A stretch of DNA of 64,000 nt from Bosea sp. BIWAKO-01 (GTDB taxonomy: Bacteria; Pseudomonadota; Alphaproteobacteria; Rhizobiales; Beijerinckiaceae). Below, piece by piece: positions 9,633 to 20,247 of the stretch. The translations under genes were made by a program, and so were the position numbers. The stretch spans positions 4,986,501 to 5,050,500 of the forward strand of contig NZ_BCQA01000001.1 of assembly GCF_001748145.1 (NCBI RefSeq), given 5' to 3'. Positions within the stretch are counted from its first letter, which is position 1, and each line of letters starts with the position of its first letter. Below the pieces are notes generated by a model that was not told the DNA's origin, did not search any database, and saw only the letters and a program-made list of their open reading frames with translations.

Positions 9633-10721
9633 TTACCCGTCTTCCTGGTGAAGGAGAGCGAGCGCCCCGAGCATCGTCCCCACTACCGCCGGCAACCACG
9701 CGGCCACCATGGGATTGACGATCCCCGATGCCCCGAGCTCTTCCGACAGCTGCGTCGCCACATAGAGCACGAACCCGGCCGCCACGCCACCTATCACCAA
9801 TCTCGTGACACCACCAAATCTGAAAAATCTTAAGGAAACGGATGCCGCCACCAAGATCATCGCGACCAGCAGAAGCGGCCGCGCCTTGAGCGACTGATAA
9901 CGCAGCTCGTAGCGGGTGGAATCAAGGCCGGCCTTCTGTGTCCGTTCGATCACCGTCGGCATCGACCAGAACCCGACGGCGTCAGGCGGGGTGAAACTTT
10001 GCCGCACCTGTTCTGGCTCCAGAGTCGTTGCCAGCAGATAAGTCGTGTAGCTCTGTGGCTCTTCCGTGGCAGACACGACGCGCGCGTCGGTCAATTCCCA
10101 ATAGCCGCGATGCAGGATCGCTTCCCGCGCCTCCACGCGCTCGTTGAAGCCGCCCTTCGCATCGAAGCTAAAGACAGCGACCTGGGAGAGACCTGACGCG
10201 TCGGGTAGCGCTGCTGCGGCGCGAATGATCGCCTGCCCGTCGACGCTCCGCTGGCGGATCCAGATTTCCTGCGCCCCGGACGTCTGCGTGCTCCTCGCGA
10301 AGAGCCTCGCTTCCAGAGCCGTCGCGCTCCGCTTCAGTTCGGCCGCGAGCGGGTTGTAGATCATGATCGAGGCAAAGCCGATCACTGCTGCGACCAGTGC
10401 GGCCGGCTGGAGGAATTGCCAGGCTGAGACGCCCACGGAGCGAGCCACCACGAGCTCGAGCTTCCGGCTCAGTGTCAGCAGCGCGAACATGCCGCCGAAC
10501 AGGACGGCGAAGGGGAAAATCTGTTCCGCCACCGCTGGCGCACGAAAAAGCGCGAGTCTGATGATCTGCGGTGTCGTCGCGAGCGGAGAATCGCCGGCGC
10601 GACGCATCAACTCAACGAAATCGAGCGTCAGGATCAGGAAGAAGAAGGTGCTGAACACGCTGATGATGGCGCGCGCAAAGCGCTTCGTCAGGTATCGGCC
10701 GAAGGTCGAGACAAGCAGCAT
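9633..10721 (-). CDS. lptG: LPS export ABC transporter permease LptG
   Basis: LptG is an inner-membrane permease of the LptB2FG transporter that extracts LPS from the inner membrane. The 362-residue protein has the YjgP/YjgQ layout: N-terminal membrane helices (FGRYLTKRFARAI, then VFSTFFFLILTLDFVELM), a periplasmic jellyroll domain, and C-terminal helices ending near LGALALLHQEDG. The frame is open to 10904, but the ATG at 10721 overlaps the lptF stop by one base (TGATG), which fits translational coupling. Confidence 0.95.
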   Translation of the reverse strand: MLLVSTFGRYLTKRFARAIISVFSTFFFLILTLDFVELMRRAGDSPLATTPQIIRLALFRAPAVAEQIFPFAVLFGGMFALLTLSRKLELVVARSVGVSAWQFLQPAALVAAVIGFASIMIYNPLAAELKRSATALEARLFARSTQTSGAQEIWIRQRSVDGQAIIRAAAALPDASGLSQVAVFSFDAKGGFNERVEAREAILHRGYWELTDARVVSATEEPQSYTTYLLATTLEPEQVRQSFTPPDAVGFWSMPTVIERTQKAGLDSTRYELRYQSLKARPLLLVAMILVAASVSLRFFRFGGVTRLVIGGVAAGFVLYVATQLSEELGASGIVNPMVAAWLPAVVGTMLGALALLHQEDG

Positions 10722-11914
10722 CAGGCGCGACGCAAGCGAGAGGGCAGGGCAGATAGCGACAGGATGATCGGCTCGAACAGCTTGTTGAGCCGCGGCCGCA
10801 GGGACGCGCCAAACATGATCAGCGCCGTGGAGCACATGATCGTGACCAGCGGCAGAAGGTAGAGCAGGACCACTGCAAAACCTGATCTGACGCTTGCGGT
10901 CCATGCGGCGTAAGCGCCGATGCGGACCGCCCCGACAATCATGATTGCTGCCTGAATCGCAACATTGCGGCCCTGACGTGTCGTACGCGCTTCGCCGAGG
11001 GCAGCGAAGGCGACCAGCATGAACGCGATCGGGTAGAGCGGCGCCGACAGGCGGTTGTGCAGCTCCGCACGGAAGCGGCCCGCCTGCAGCTTGTAATAGG
11101 CCTCGTTCGGGTCCTGTCGCAGCAAGGCCCAGGTCGTACGTTCGCGTGGCTTGTAGATCACCTTGTCGCCATTGCCTTCGCCGTCACCGCCTGTCGGCTC
11201 GCCCGATAATGCTGACAGGTTGAGGGCATAGCGCTCGAAGGAGATGATTGAAGTCGATTCCTTGTTCTTGGCCTCGCGTTGGATCGTGCCCTTCTCCAGC
11301 ATCAGGAAGCTGTTGCCGTCGGATTCCACGGTCCGGCCGCGCTCGGCGATATAGACGGAGGGCTGGGTGGGGTCGCGGCGGTCCTGCATGAAGATACCGA
11401 GCAGCGCGTCGCCCGAGCGTTCGCGGTAGTGAAACGTCACGCCGGAATCGAGCGAGACGAACTGGCCTTCCTTAACGACGTTGGCGACGAAATCCGCCCT
11501 GATCAGCGTGATCAGGTCCCGTAGTGCACGAAACCCCGCTGGCATGACCGAAATCGCCATCCAGCCGACGAGAAGCGAGGTCGCCAGCGTCAGCACGATG
11601 AACGGGCGTGTCAGCCGGTAGGGCGCGACGCCGGCCGCATTCATGACGATCAACTCCGAATCGCCATTCAGCCGGTTCAGCGTGTAGAGCGTCGACATGA
11701 ACAGCGCGACCGGCGCGATGCCCGCGATCAACGCCGGCAACGAAAGCAGCGTCACCGTGAAGAAGATATAGATGGTCTGGCCCTTGCCGGTGATCAGGTC
11801 GACCTCACGCAGGGCCTGCGTCACCCAGATCACGCTGGTCAGCCCGATCAGAAGCACGATCGCTGCGACCGCGGCGATCTTCAGGATGTAGCGGTCGAGA
11901 CGGAGAAGACGCAC
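10721..11914 (-). CDS. lptF: LPS export ABC transporter permease LptF
   Basis: LptF is the partner permease of LptG in the LPS transport bridge. The 397-residue protein begins with [20 protein letters not shown], a first membrane helix, followed by the RE..L.TGKGQ coupling segment and further helices, a periplasmic domain at about 150-270, and C-terminal helices. The stop overlaps the lptG start. It is divergent from pepA across 162 bases. Confidence 0.95.
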   Translation of the reverse strand: MRLLRLDRYILKIAAVAAIVLLIGLTSVIWVTQALREVDLITGKGQTIYIFFTVTLLSLPALIAGIAPVALFMSTLYTLNRLNGDSELIVMNAAGVAPYRLTRPFIVLTLATSLLVGWMAISVMPAGFRALRDLITLIRADFVANVVKEGQFVSLDSGVTFHYRERSGDALLGIFMQDRRDPTQPSVYIAERGRTVESDGNSFLMLEKGTIQREAKNKESTSIISFERYALNLSALSGEPTGGDGEGNGDKVIYKPRERTTWALLRQDPNEAYYKLQAGRFRAELHNRLSAPLYPIAFMLVAFAALGEARTTRQGRNVAIQAAIMIVGAVRIGAYAAWTASVRSGFAVVLLYLLPLVTIMCSTALIMFGASLRPRLNKLFEPIILSLSALPSRLRRA

Positions 11915-11956
11915 GCGTTAGCTTCCGGTGAAACCGAGGGCGGTTCGAGGCTCCCC

Positions 11957-11986
11957 TTGGACGGTTCGCCAAACACTCCCTATGGT
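11957..11986 (+). promoter_or_regulatory. putative promoter of pepA
   Basis: A -35-like TTGGAC (11957-11962) and -10-like TATGGT (11981-11986) are separated by 18 bases in the lptF/pepA divergent region, about 90 bases before the pepA start. The match is by eye and has not been tested. Confidence 0.45.
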
Positions 11987-12076
11987 ATAGCCACGATCAT
12001 GGCGCAAACGGGAATCGTTCGCACCATGTTCACGACCTTCCTGAAGAGCCCTATTCCCGCCAATTGTGAGCAGCTT

Positions 12077-13570
12077 ATGTCGCAGCGCCTGAAGCTTGAG
12101 GTCAAAGCCCTGAACACCATCGGCGGGCAGGACCTCGTCATTTTCGTGTCGGACAAGCTGACCCCGGCGAAGCTTGCCGAGGATTGGCTCGGAGAGGGCG
12201 CTCATGCACTGCTCGCCAGGGCTGCGGCAGCCGACAAGTTCAAGGGCAAGGTGTTTTCCGGGATGACGTTGCTGGCGCCGGATGGGGCTGGGTATGAGCG
12301 GCTCGTCGTCATCGGGGTCGGACCTGATGGAGATCACGATAAGCTCGATTTCGCCAAGCTTGGCGGGGCTGTTGCGGGCAAGCTTGGCAGTGGCCGCTCG
12401 GCCGATGTGATCGTCGCACTGCCTGACGCTGAAATCAGTGCAGAGCAAGCGGCTGCGGTCGCTCTCGGGTTGCGCCTCCGGGCCTATGTCTTTGACCGCT
12501 ACAAGACCAAGACCCGCGAAGCCGACGATGCCGATCCGATCACCGTGACGCTGCGCACCCCCGACCCGGCCGCTCTGAAGAAGGCCCTCAAGGCCTGCGA
12601 AGCTATCGCCGGCGGCGTCGAGATTGCTCGCGATCTCGTGAACGAGCCGCCGAATGTTCTCTATCCCGAAGAATTCGCCGAACGCGCCGCCAAACTCGAG
12701 AAGCTTGGTGTCGAAGTCGAGGTTCTCGATGAGAAGCAACTCAAGAAGATCGGCATGCGGGCCTTGCTTGGCGTTGGCCAGGGGTCGCGCCGCGAGAGCC
12801 GCGTCGTCGTCATGCGCTGGAATGGCGCCAAACCCGGAGTTCGGCCCGTCGCCTTCGTCGGCAAGGGCGTCACGTTCGACACTGGCGGCATCTCGCTGAA
12901 GCCGGGCGCCGGTATGGAGGACATGAAGGGGGACATGGCCGGAGCCGCCTGCGTCACCGGACTGATGCATGCGCTCGCGGCGCGCAAGGCCAAGGTCAAT
13001 GCTATTGGCGTGATTGGACTGGTCGAGAACATGCCGGATGGCAACGCCCAGCGCCCTGGTGACATCGTCACCTCGCTTTCAGGGCAGACCATCGAGATCA
13101 TCAATACCGACGCAGAGGGGCGGCTCGTCCTCGCCGATGTGCTCTGGTACACGCAGGACAAGTACAAGCCGCGCTTCATGATCAATCTGGCAACCCTGAC
13201 AGGAGCGATTCTGGTGGCGCTCGCGCAGGAGAATGCCGGGCTGTTCTCGAATGATGACGAGTTGTCCGAGCGTCTCGCAGTCGCGGGCAAGGCCACTGGC
13301 GAAACCGTCTGGCGTATGCCGCTTGGCGCAGCTTACGACAAGATGATCGATTCAAAGTTCGCAGACATGAAGAACTCGGCCGGGCGCTATGGCGGTTCGA
13401 TCACTGCTGCGCAGTTCCTGCAGCGGCATGTCAATGAAACGCCCTGGGCGCATCTCGATATCGCCGGCACCGGCATGGGCTCCCCAAACAGCGAGACCAA
13501 TCGCTCCTGGGGCTCGGGCTGGGGCGTGCGCCTCCTCGACCGGCTCGTCGCGAACCATTACGAGTCCTGA
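12077..13570 (+). CDS. pepA: leucyl aminopeptidase PepA (M17 family)
   Basis: This 497-residue cytosolic metallopeptidase removes N-terminal residues from peptides using two divalent metals; in some bacteria it also binds DNA. The M17 signature [12 protein letters not shown] is at about residue 346, with metal and catalytic residues in [15 protein letters not shown] and [11 protein letters not shown]. The frame extends upstream to 11957, but MSQRLKLEV at 12077 fits the family N-terminus and follows a GTGAGCAG-like ribosome binding region. It is followed by holC, a common pair in proteobacteria. Confidence 0.96.
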   Translation: MSQRLKLEVKALNTIGGQDLVIFVSDKLTPAKLAEDWLGEGAHALLARAAAADKFKGKVFSGMTLLAPDGAGYERLVVIGVGPDGDHDKLDFAKLGGAVAGKLGSGRSADVIVALPDAEISAEQAAAVALGLRLRAYVFDRYKTKTREADDADPITVTLRTPDPAALKKALKACEAIAGGVEIARDLVNEPPNVLYPEEFAERAAKLEKLGVEVEVLDEKQLKKIGMRALLGVGQGSRRESRVVVMRWNGAKPGVRPVAFVGKGVTFDTGGISLKPGAGMEDMKGDMAGAACVTGLMHALAARKAKVNAIGVIGLVENMPDGNAQRPGDIVTSLSGQTIEIINTDAEGRLVLADVLWYTQDKYKPRFMINLATLTGAILVALAQENAGLFSNDDELSERLAVAGKATGETVWRMPLGAAYDKMIDSKFADMKNSAGRYGGSITAAQFLQRHVNETPWAHLDIAGTGMGSPNSETNRSWGSGWGVRLLDRLVANHYES

Positions 13571-13617
13571 TTCTCTCGAAATATTGTTTCGCAATGCTCT
13601 GATAAGAAGGGGCTTTC

Positions 13618-14070
13618 ATGACGGAAGTCCTGTTCTTCCATCTTCAGTCGCGTCCGCTTGAGCAGGTTCTCCCGACCATTCTCGATCGGGCGCTGTCGCG
13701 CGGCCAGAAGGTGGTCATCGAGGTCTCCAGTTCCGAGCGGGCGAGCGTACTGGACGATCATCTGTGGACCTATGCGGATGACAGCTTTCTGCCGCATGTC
13801 ATGGCGAGCGAGTCGGATGCAGCGACCAATCCGGTCGTGCTGACGACACAGGCCCATAATCCCAACGCAGCGCAGGTTAGAATCTGCGCTGACGGCGTCC
13901 GTATTCCCGACGCATTGCAGGATTACGAGCGCGTCGTCCTCATCTTCGACGGCGACGACCCCGACGCGCTTGCGGCTGCGCGCGAGGATTGGAAGGCAGT
14001 TCGCGCCACAGGCGCGACGGCCAGCTACTGGCAGCAGGACGAAACCGGTCGCTGGGAGAAAAAAGCGTGA
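13618..14070 (+). CDS. holC: DNA polymerase III subunit chi (HolC)
   Basis: HolC links the clamp loader to single-stranded DNA-binding protein at the replication fork. The 150-residue protein matches the family in size and in features such as the N-terminal VLFFHLQSRPLEQVLP, the DDHLWTYADDSFLPH segment, and the C-terminal LIFDGDDPDALAAAREDWK. It is 47 bases after pepA. Its stop overlaps the GTG of the next gene (GTGA), suggesting coupled translation. Confidence 0.93.
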   Translation: MTEVLFFHLQSRPLEQVLPTILDRALSRGQKVVIEVSSSERASVLDDHLWTYADDSFLPHVMASESDAATNPVVLTTQAHNPNAAQVRICADGVRIPDALQDYERVVLIFDGDDPDALAAAREDWKAVRATGATASYWQQDETGRWEKKA

Positions 14071-14471
14071 GAGTGCCTGTTCTGTTCGTGTGCGCTGTGG
14101 CTCTGGGCGGATGTTCCGTCGATATTGGCGGTTTCTCCTTCACCCAGGATTCCAGCGGTACGCGAACCAGCAGCGCTTCAGCCCGCGCGTCCACTCAGGA
14201 AGCCATGCTGACCGCCGAGGGCGGTTGCGAGGCGGACGTTTCGCTGAGCCCGTCGACGCGTCCCCTGCCAAAGGAGATCGCGCTGGGCGTGACCGAATGC
14301 GAACTCGTGAAGTTGAAGGGGGCCCGGCCGACCGATGTCCTCATCGGCGAGAGTGGCAAGGGCCAGCGCGAGGTGCAGGTGCTCTATTCCGAGCCCGGCG
14401 GCCGCGAGATCTATATGTTCACCGACAACCGCCTCAGCCGGATCGTCAAGCCGGGACAAGGGGAGGGCTGA
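14067..14471 (+). CDS. putative small lipoprotein, possibly BamE-like fold
   Basis: This 134-residue protein starts at a GTG overlapping the holC stop. It has a short hydrophobic signal and a lipobox-like VALGGC, so it is probably a membrane-anchored lipoprotein. A Ser/Thr-rich linker follows, then a globular part with ALGVTECELVKLKG and later EIYMFTDNRLSRI. That pattern (a G-x-T-x-x-E/D-V helix start and a closing F-x-x-x-R-L-x-x-I strand) recalls the SmpA/BamE fold, but this is only a resemblance. Function is unknown. Confidence 0.7.
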   Translation: MRVPVLFVCAVALGGCSVDIGGFSFTQDSSGTRTSSASARASTQEAMLTAEGGCEADVSLSPSTRPLPKEIALGVTECELVKLKGARPTDVLIGESGKGQREVQVLYSEPGGREIYMFTDNRLSRIVKPGQGEG

Positions 14472-14549
14472 GGCATCAGCCCGAACAGTGGATTGCGGTT
14501 TTCGAGCAAGCCGATTCAACCACAGGAGCGTTCATCATCGGAGCGGATA

Positions 14550-14597
14550 CGAAATCCGATCGGATGATCCAAGCATTGGACGATAGCTCGGATTTCG
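14550..14597. repeat. nested inverted repeat between convergent genes
   Basis: A perfect 10-bp inverted repeat (CGAAATCCGA at 14550-14559, TCGGATTTCG at 14588-14597) encloses a second small palindrome (TCCAA-gca-TTGGA, 14568-14580). It sits between the ends of the lipoprotein gene and the ABC-F gene, which converge. It could be a bidirectional terminator or a dispersed palindromic element; no T-run is obvious. Confidence 0.6.
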
Positions 14598-14621
14598 CCC
14601 GAGCCTATCGTCGAGGCCGCT

Positions 14622-16496
14622 TCAGGCGTTCTCGAGTTCCTCGCTCAGTCCGAGCCATTCTTCCTCCGCGGCGGTCAGTGCCTCCGACAATTCCGCACGC
14701 TGGCGCGAGAGCAGCAGAGCTTTTTCCGGATCGCGGGCGAATGCCGCACCGTTGCCGAGCACGCCATCGACCTTCTCGATCAATCCGGTCAGCTTGGCGA
14801 TCCGTGCCTCAGCCAGGTTGAGCTTCTGACGCAGCGGCCCCTGGGCCACGCGCTTGACGGCTGCGCCCTTACGTTCTTCGGCCTTGCTGTTGGTATTCGC
14901 AGTCTCTGCGGGCTTTTCGCGACGGGCTGCCTTGGCGCCACCGAGGACGAAGGCGCGATAATCCTCCATGTCGCCGTCAAAATTCTTCACCGTGCCGTCG
15001 CCGACGAGCCAGAGCCGGTCGGCGCAGGCTTCGATCAGGAAGCGGTCGTGGCTGACCAGGATGACAGCGCCGGGATAGTCGTTGATAGCCTTGACCAGGG
15101 CGGTGCGGCTGTCGATGTCGAGATGGTTCGTCGGTTCGTCCAGGATGAGCAGATGCGGGCCGCCGAAGGCCGCGATTCCGAGCATCAGCCGCGCCTTTTC
15201 GCCACCGGAGAGGTTCTTGACCGGTGTATCCGCCTTGCTGGCGGGAAAGCCGATCTGAGCCGCTTTCGAGCGCACCTTGGCTTCCGGCGCATCAGGCATC
15301 AGGTCGCGCAGATGCGCGACTGGCGTTTCCTCCATCCGCAGCTCGTCGAGCTGATGCTGGGCGAAATAGGCGGTCTGAAGCTTGGACGAACGCCGCAGAT
15401 CGCCTGACAGGGGTGGGAGCCGCCCGCCGATCAGCTTGCAGAAGGTTGATTTGCCGTTGCCGTTCGAACCAAGCAGCGCAATCCGATCGTCCGGCAGCAA
15501 GGTGAGGTCGAGTCGCGACAGCACCTTGCGCTCGCCATAGCCGGCACTGACATCGTCCAACACCACCATGGGCGGCGAGAGCGGCCGCTCCGGCCCTGGA
15601 AGGCTGAATGGCTGCACGTCACGGTCGACGATGGTCGCGATCGATTCCATCTTCTCCAGCCGCTTGACGCGCGATTGTGCCTGGCGCGCCTTCGAGGCCT
15701 TGGCCTTGAAGCGATCGACGAAGGCCTGGAGATGCTTACGCTCGGCGTCCTGCTTCTCGCGCTGCTTCGCGAGCAACATCTGCTTCTCGGCACGCTGGCG
15801 TTCGAAAGATGAATAGCCGCCGCGATAGATGGTGAGTTTGCCCTGATCGAGATGCAGGATGTGGTCGACGCAGGTGTCGAGCAGTTCGCGGTCGTGGCTC
15901 ACCACCAGGACGGTATGCGGGTAGCGCTCCAGATAGTCGTAGAGCCAGAGCGTGCCTTCTAGATCGAGATAATTGGTCGGCTCGTCGAGCAGCAGCAGAT
16001 CGGGTTCGGCGAAGAGCACGGCAGCGAGAGCAACGCGCATGCGCCAACCGCCCGAATAATCGGAGCAGGGGCGTTGCTGCGCTGCCTCATCGAAGCCGAG
16101 CCCGTGCAGCACCGTCGCCGCCCGGGCCGGGGCGGCATGCGCGCCGATATCGGCGAGCCGGGTCTCGATTTCGGCGATGCGCAGCGGGTCGATCGCGGTC
16201 TCGGCTTCCTTCATCAGGGCCGCGCGCTCGGTATCGGCTGCGAGCACGACCTCGATCAACGATTCCGGGCCACCGGGGGCTTCCTGGGCGACGCCACCGA
16301 TCCGCATGCCCCGCGGCACGCTGACCGAACCGCCCTCAGGCGAGAGATCGCCGGTAATGATCCGGAAGAGCGTGGTCTTGCCGGTGCCGTTGCGACCGAC
16401 GAGGCCGACGCGTGATCCGTCCGGCAGGGCCGCACTGGCCCGGTCCAGGAGCAGCCGTTCGCCGAGCCTGTAGGTGATATCGTTGAGCGTGAGCAT
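14622..16496 (-). CDS. ABC-F family ATP-binding protein (Uup/YheS-like)
   Basis: The 624-residue protein has two ABC ATPase domains and no membrane segments, the ABC-F layout; such proteins act on the ribosome in translation or antibiotic protection. Domain 1 has Walker A GRNGTGKTTL, signature SGGWRMRVALA and Walker B LLLLDEPTNYLDL; domain 2 has GSNGNGKSTF, LSGGEKARLML and LLILDEPTNHLDI. A charged linker rich in Lys/Arg/Gln at about 240-290 joins the domains, and a C-terminal coiled coil (from about 560) follows. Its exact subfamily cannot be fixed by eye. Confidence 0.92.
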   Translation of the reverse strand: MLTLNDITYRLGERLLLDRASAALPDGSRVGLVGRNGTGKTTLFRIITGDLSPEGGSVSVPRGMRIGGVAQEAPGGPESLIEVVLAADTERAALMKEAETAIDPLRIAEIETRLADIGAHAAPARAATVLHGLGFDEAAQQRPCSDYSGGWRMRVALAAVLFAEPDLLLLDEPTNYLDLEGTLWLYDYLERYPHTVLVVSHDRELLDTCVDHILHLDQGKLTIYRGGYSSFERQRAEKQMLLAKQREKQDAERKHLQAFVDRFKAKASKARQAQSRVKRLEKMESIATIVDRDVQPFSLPGPERPLSPPMVVLDDVSAGYGERKVLSRLDLTLLPDDRIALLGSNGNGKSTFCKLIGGRLPPLSGDLRRSSKLQTAYFAQHQLDELRMEETPVAHLRDLMPDAPEAKVRSKAAQIGFPASKADTPVKNLSGGEKARLMLGIAAFGGPHLLILDEPTNHLDIDSRTALVKAINDYPGAVILVSHDRFLIEACADRLWLVGDGTVKNFDGDMEDYRAFVLGGAKAARREKPAETANTNSKAEERKGAAVKRVAQGPLRQKLNLAEARIAKLTGLIEKVDGVLGNGAAFARDPEKALLLSRQRAELSEALTAAEEEWLGLSEELENA

Positions 16497-16640
16497 GGCG
16501 CGGATTTAGGGCCTGGAGCCATGGCAAGCAATGGTTAACGCTGCGGGCTAACGCGATCGAAAGACCAATCATGCTTTTGACATGAAGCGGCCACGGCTCC
16601 GCCGGAGCTGCCCTTCAGCCATGGGATTGCGTCTACATCC

Positions 16641-16850
16641 ATGATTCGCAAAGAGAAACCGATGCATCTCGGCCCCCGGCATATGGTTCAGCGGCGCTTC
16701 TCCACGACCGCAGCTGCCCTGGCGATCGTCTCCCTGATTCTGGGCAGCGCCGGTGCGCTGAGTGCGCTTCTGGTCGATCGCCGCGCCGAGGCGTCCGTGA
16801 CCTGGCAGTCCGTTCCGCAGCATGATGCCGGGACGATGTCGTTCAGATAG
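16641..16850 (+). CDS. hypothetical small membrane protein (69 aa)
   Basis: This small frame lies in the 408-base gap between the ABC-F gene and coaD. It encodes a basic N-terminus, one predicted membrane segment at about residues 23-45 (Ala/Leu/Ile-rich), and a short tail. There is no strong ribosome binding site before the ATG at 16641; an internal ATG at 16662 is an alternative start. I do not recognise a family. It may be a real small membrane protein or a chance frame; the rest of the gap shows nothing else. Confidence 0.35.
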   Translation: MIRKEKPMHLGPRHMVQRRFSTTAAALAIVSLILGSAGALSALLVDRRAEASVTWQSVPQHDAGTMSFR

Positions 16851-16904
16851 GGCCGGTTCGCTGCCGCGCTTGCCGCAAGGATGCCCCGAGGGTAACGCTG
16901 TCCC

Positions 16905-17405
16905 ATGAGCAGAACCGCTTTCTATCCTGGATCCTTCGACCCGATCACGAATGGCCATGCCGATGTGATCGCTGGCGCTTGCCGGCTATGCGACAGGCTG
17001 GTGCTCGCTATTGGAGTCCACCCGGGCAAGGCCCCGATCTTCTCGGCGGACGAGCGCGCTCATCTGCTGCGGGAGGTTGCAAGCCCGATTGCCGCTGCGG
17101 CCAAAGTCGTGATCGAAGTCGTGACCTTCGACTACCTCGCCGTTCAGGCGGCCAGGAAAGCAGGTGCGACCATCATGATTCGCGGCCTGCGTGACGCGAC
17201 CGATTTCGACTACGAGATGCAGCTTTCCGGCATGAACCAGGCCATGGTGCCCGAGTTGCAGACCGTGTTTCTGCCGGCTTCCGCGAGGACGCGCCACATC
17301 ACGTCGACGCTTGTGCGGCAGATCGCCTCCATGGGGGGCGATGTCTCGGCTTTCGTGCCATCGGCGGTCAGTGGCCAACTCAAGGCGAAGTTCCCGACGC
17401 GCTGA
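16905..17405 (+). CDS. coaD: pantetheine-phosphate adenylyltransferase CoaD
   Basis: CoaD transfers AMP from ATP to 4'-phosphopantetheine, the penultimate step in coenzyme A synthesis. The 166-residue protein has the nucleotidyltransferase motif [16 protein letters not shown] at the N-terminus, the [12 protein letters not shown] segment, and the [20 protein letters not shown] region. Size is normal for the family. Neither gyrA nor the peptidyl-prolyl isomerase gene that often flanks coaD in related genomes is next to it here. Confidence 0.97.
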   Translation: MSRTAFYPGSFDPITNGHADVIAGACRLCDRLVLAIGVHPGKAPIFSADERAHLLREVASPIAAAAKVVIEVVTFDYLAVQAARKAGATIMIRGLRDATDFDYEMQLSGMNQAMVPELQTVFLPASARTRHITSTLVRQIASMGGDVSAFVPSAVSGQLKAKFPTR

Positions 17406-17557
17406 CCCGGCGATAGTCGAGAGCCGAGCCGATCGTTTGGCATCTTCCTCCGTATTCTGCGGATTTGCGTTTGCATTTTGCCGGCGGCGATGGTGTCTCT
17501 GGGACAACATGACTCGCTGCGCGCTGAGCCGCGTACTGCCCTCGAACGAGTTTTCCG

Positions 17558-18889
17558 ATGCGCCTTTCCCGCTATTTCCTGCCGATCCTGCGTGACACGC
17601 CCAAGGAAGCCGAGATCGTCTCGCATCGCTTGATGCTGCGCGCCGGCATGATCCGCCAGCAATCGGCAGGAATCTACTCGTGGCTGCCACTTGGCCTGCG
17701 GGTGCTCAACAAGATCAACGCGGTGGTGCGCGAGGAGCAGAATCGTTCGGGCGCCATCGAGGTTCTGATGCCGACCATTCAGTCGGCCGATCTCTGGCGC
17801 GAGAGTGGGCGGTACGACGCTTATGGCAAGGAGATGCTGCGCATCAAGGACCGGCACGACCGCGACATGCTGTACGGGCCGACCAACGAGGAGATGATCA
17901 CCGACATCTTCCGGTCCTATGTGAAGTCCTACAAAGACCTGCCGCTCAATCTCTACCATATCCAGTGGAAGTTCCGGGACGAGGTCAGGCCGCGCTTTGG
18001 CGTGATGCGCGGGCGCGAATTCCTGATGAAGGACGCCTATTCCTTCGATCTCGACCAGGCCGGCGCGCGGCATGCCTATAACCGCATGTTCACCGCCTAT
18101 CTGAGAACCTTCGCCCGGCTCGGCCTGAAGGCGATTCCGATGCGCGCCGATACGGGCCCGATCGGTGGCGACCTCAGCCACGAGTTCATCGTCCTCGCGT
18201 CCACCGGCGAGAGCGAGGTGTTCTGCCACAAGGACTATCTCAGCTTCGAGACGCCGAAGCTCGACACCGACTTCGATAGCGTCGACGGGTTGCAGGCCAT
18301 CGTCGACAAATGGACGAGCCTCTACGCTGCGACCGAGGAGATGCACGACAAGGCGGCATTCGACGCGGTTCCCGCCGGCCAGCAACTGTCGGCGCGCGGC
18401 ATCGAGGTCGGGCATATCTTCTATTTCGGCACGAAGTATTCCGAGCCGATGGGAGCGACGGTGACCGGGCCGGACGGGCAACAGGTGCCGGTGCATATGG
18501 GCTCTTATGGCATTGGCCCGAGCCGTCTCGTCGCAGCATTGATCGAGGCCGGTCACGACGATGCCGGCATCGTCTGGCCGGACGAGATCGCACCGTTCGA
18601 CATCGCGGTTCTGAACCTGAAGACCGGTGACGCCGCGACCGATGGCGCCTGCGAGCAACTCTACAGCGCGCTCTCCGCCAAGGGCTATGACACGCTCTAT
18701 GATGATACAGACGGCCGGCCAGGCGCCAAGTTCGCGACGGCAGACCTGATCGGCGTGCCGTGGCAGGTCATCGTCGGGCCAAAGGGACTGGCTGAGGGCA
18801 AGGTGGAAATCAAACGCCGCGCCGGCGGAGAGCGCGAACTCGTCTCGCTCGCGGCTGCGCTGGAACGCTTCCCGGGCCGCTCGGCTTGA
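17558..18889 (+). CDS. proS: proline--tRNA ligase, short alphaproteobacterial type
   Basis: ProRS charges tRNA-Pro with proline. The 443-residue protein begins [15 protein letters not shown] and has class II motifs: [15 protein letters not shown], motif 2 region [23 protein letters not shown], and motif 3 around [11 protein letters not shown]. It lacks the large inserted editing domain of the Escherichia coli type (about 570 residues), as known for alphaproteobacterial ProRS, so clearing of Ala-tRNA-Pro would need a separate trans-editing protein, not seen here. It precedes lolC by 37 bases. Confidence 0.96.
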   Translation: MRLSRYFLPILRDTPKEAEIVSHRLMLRAGMIRQQSAGIYSWLPLGLRVLNKINAVVREEQNRSGAIEVLMPTIQSADLWRESGRYDAYGKEMLRIKDRHDRDMLYGPTNEEMITDIFRSYVKSYKDLPLNLYHIQWKFRDEVRPRFGVMRGREFLMKDAYSFDLDQAGARHAYNRMFTAYLRTFARLGLKAIPMRADTGPIGGDLSHEFIVLASTGESEVFCHKDYLSFETPKLDTDFDSVDGLQAIVDKWTSLYAATEEMHDKAAFDAVPAGQQLSARGIEVGHIFYFGTKYSEPMGATVTGPDGQQVPVHMGSYGIGPSRLVAALIEAGHDDAGIVWPDEIAPFDIAVLNLKTGDAATDGACEQLYSALSAKGYDTLYDDTDGRPGAKFATADLIGVPWQVIVGPKGLAEGKVEIKRRAGGERELVSLAAALERFPGRSA

Positions 18890-18926
18890 GTGGGAGCGTC
18901 ATGATCGCGGAGCGGAGCAGGCGCCG

Positions 18927-20228
18927 ATGAACGTGGCGGTGGAGTCGATGTCGACCGAAGCAGAGCAGCCCACCGGCACACGCCCCTTTGCGGGTTTCGA
19001 ATGGCTGCTGGCCGGGCGCTACCTTCGCACGCGTCGGCGCGAGGGCTTTGTTTCCGTCATCGCGGGCTTCTCCTTCCTCGGCATTTTGCTCGGGGTCGCC
19101 ACGCTGATCATCGTGATGTCGGTGATGAACGGCTTCCGGAAGGAACTCCTGGAGAAGATCGTCGGCGTCAACGGCCACATCTTCGCGACACCGATCGATC
19201 GCCCGCTCGATGACTACGAAGCGGTCGCGGCACGGCTGCGGCAGGTTCCCGGTATCAAGCTTGCGATCCCCTTGGTGGAAGGCCAGGCGCTTGCTTCGTC
19301 GCAATACGCCAATGGCGGCGTGCTGGTGCGCGGCATCTCGGAGGCCGATCTGAAGTCGATCCCCTTCATCGGCAACAATATCAAGCGCGGTACGCTCGAT
19401 GGGTTCGCCGCCGCCGCCGGCGTCGCCGTTGGCAGTCGGCTTGCCGCGGCGCTCTCGCTGACCGCAGGCGACACGATCACGCTCGTTTCTCCGAAGGGAG
19501 CCTCGACCCCGTTCGGGACCGCTCCGCGCATCAAGGCCTATCCGATCCAAGCGGTGTTCGAGATAGGTATGACCGAGTTCGATTCCTCGTTTGTCTTCAT
19601 GCCGCTGGCGGAAGCGCAGGCCTATTTCAACCGCGATGGCGATGTGAACGTCATCGAGGTCTTCATCGACAATCCGGATCGGACCCAGGTCGTGCGCGAT
19701 GCGATCGAGGCCGACGCGCCACGGCCGCTTGTGCTGTCCGATTGGCGGCAGCGCAACCGTACCTTCTTCAACGCGCTCGAGGTCGAGCGGAACGTCATGT
19801 TCATCATTCTCACCCTGATCGTGCTGGTGGCGGCGCTGAACATCGTCTCGGGCCTGATCATGCTGGTGAAGGACAAGACCGAAGATATCGCGATCATGCG
19901 CACCATGGGCGCGTCTCGCGGCACTGTGCTGCGCGTCTTCCTGATCACGGGGGCGGCCATCGGTGTGTTCGGCACATTGGCTGGGCTAGGCCTCGGCGTT
20001 CTCTTCGCCAACAACATCAAGTCGATCATGGCCACCCTCAATTGGATCACCGGGGCCAATCTCTGGGATCCGACGGTGCGCTTCCTGAGCGACATTCCCT
20101 CCGTGATCGACTGGCGGGAAGTGGCGAGTGTCGTCGCGATGGCGTTGGTCCTATCGCTGCTGGCGACGCTGTATCCAGCCTGGAAAGCCGCGCGGCTGGA
20201 CCCGGTCCAAGCCCTGCGGATGGGTTGA
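18927..20228 (+). CDS. lolC: lipoprotein-releasing ABC transporter permease LolC/E
   Basis: This inner-membrane protein releases outer-membrane lipoproteins from the inner membrane to the carrier LolA. The 433-residue protein has the MacB/FtsX layout: an N-terminal helix ([20 protein letters not shown]), a large periplasmic domain from about 65 to 290, and three C-terminal helices (from about residue 291), with the [14 protein letters not shown] coupling motif. Many alphaproteobacteria have a single LolC/E-type permease (sometimes called LolF). It is followed by lolD after 19 bases. Confidence 0.94.
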   Translation: MNVAVESMSTEAEQPTGTRPFAGFEWLLAGRYLRTRRREGFVSVIAGFSFLGILLGVATLIIVMSVMNGFRKELLEKIVGVNGHIFATPIDRPLDDYEAVAARLRQVPGIKLAIPLVEGQALASSQYANGGVLVRGISEADLKSIPFIGNNIKRGTLDGFAAAAGVAVGSRLAAALSLTAGDTITLVSPKGASTPFGTAPRIKAYPIQAVFEIGMTEFDSSFVFMPLAEAQAYFNRDGDVNVIEVFIDNPDRTQVVRDAIEADAPRPLVLSDWRQRNRTFFNALEVERNVMFIILTLIVLVAALNIVSGLIMLVKDKTEDIAIMRTMGASRGTVLRVFLITGAAIGVFGTLAGLGLGVLFANNIKSIMATLNWITGANLWDPTVRFLSDIPSVIDWREVASVVAMALVLSLLATLYPAWKAARLDPVQALRMG

Positions 20229-20247
20229 GGCAGAAGAACCCGTGGCC

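Noticed and set aside
6641..9718. 1025-codon open frame on the plus strand
   Set aside because: It is antisense to lptD and pdxA, low in hydrophobic-core pattern and rich in Arg/Gly/Glu, as expected for a shadow frame in GC-rich coding DNA. lptD has clear family features.
11942..11970. Two GTTC motifs upstream of pepA as a LexA box
   Set aside because: They are separated by far more than seven bases, so they do not fit GTTC-N7-GTTC.
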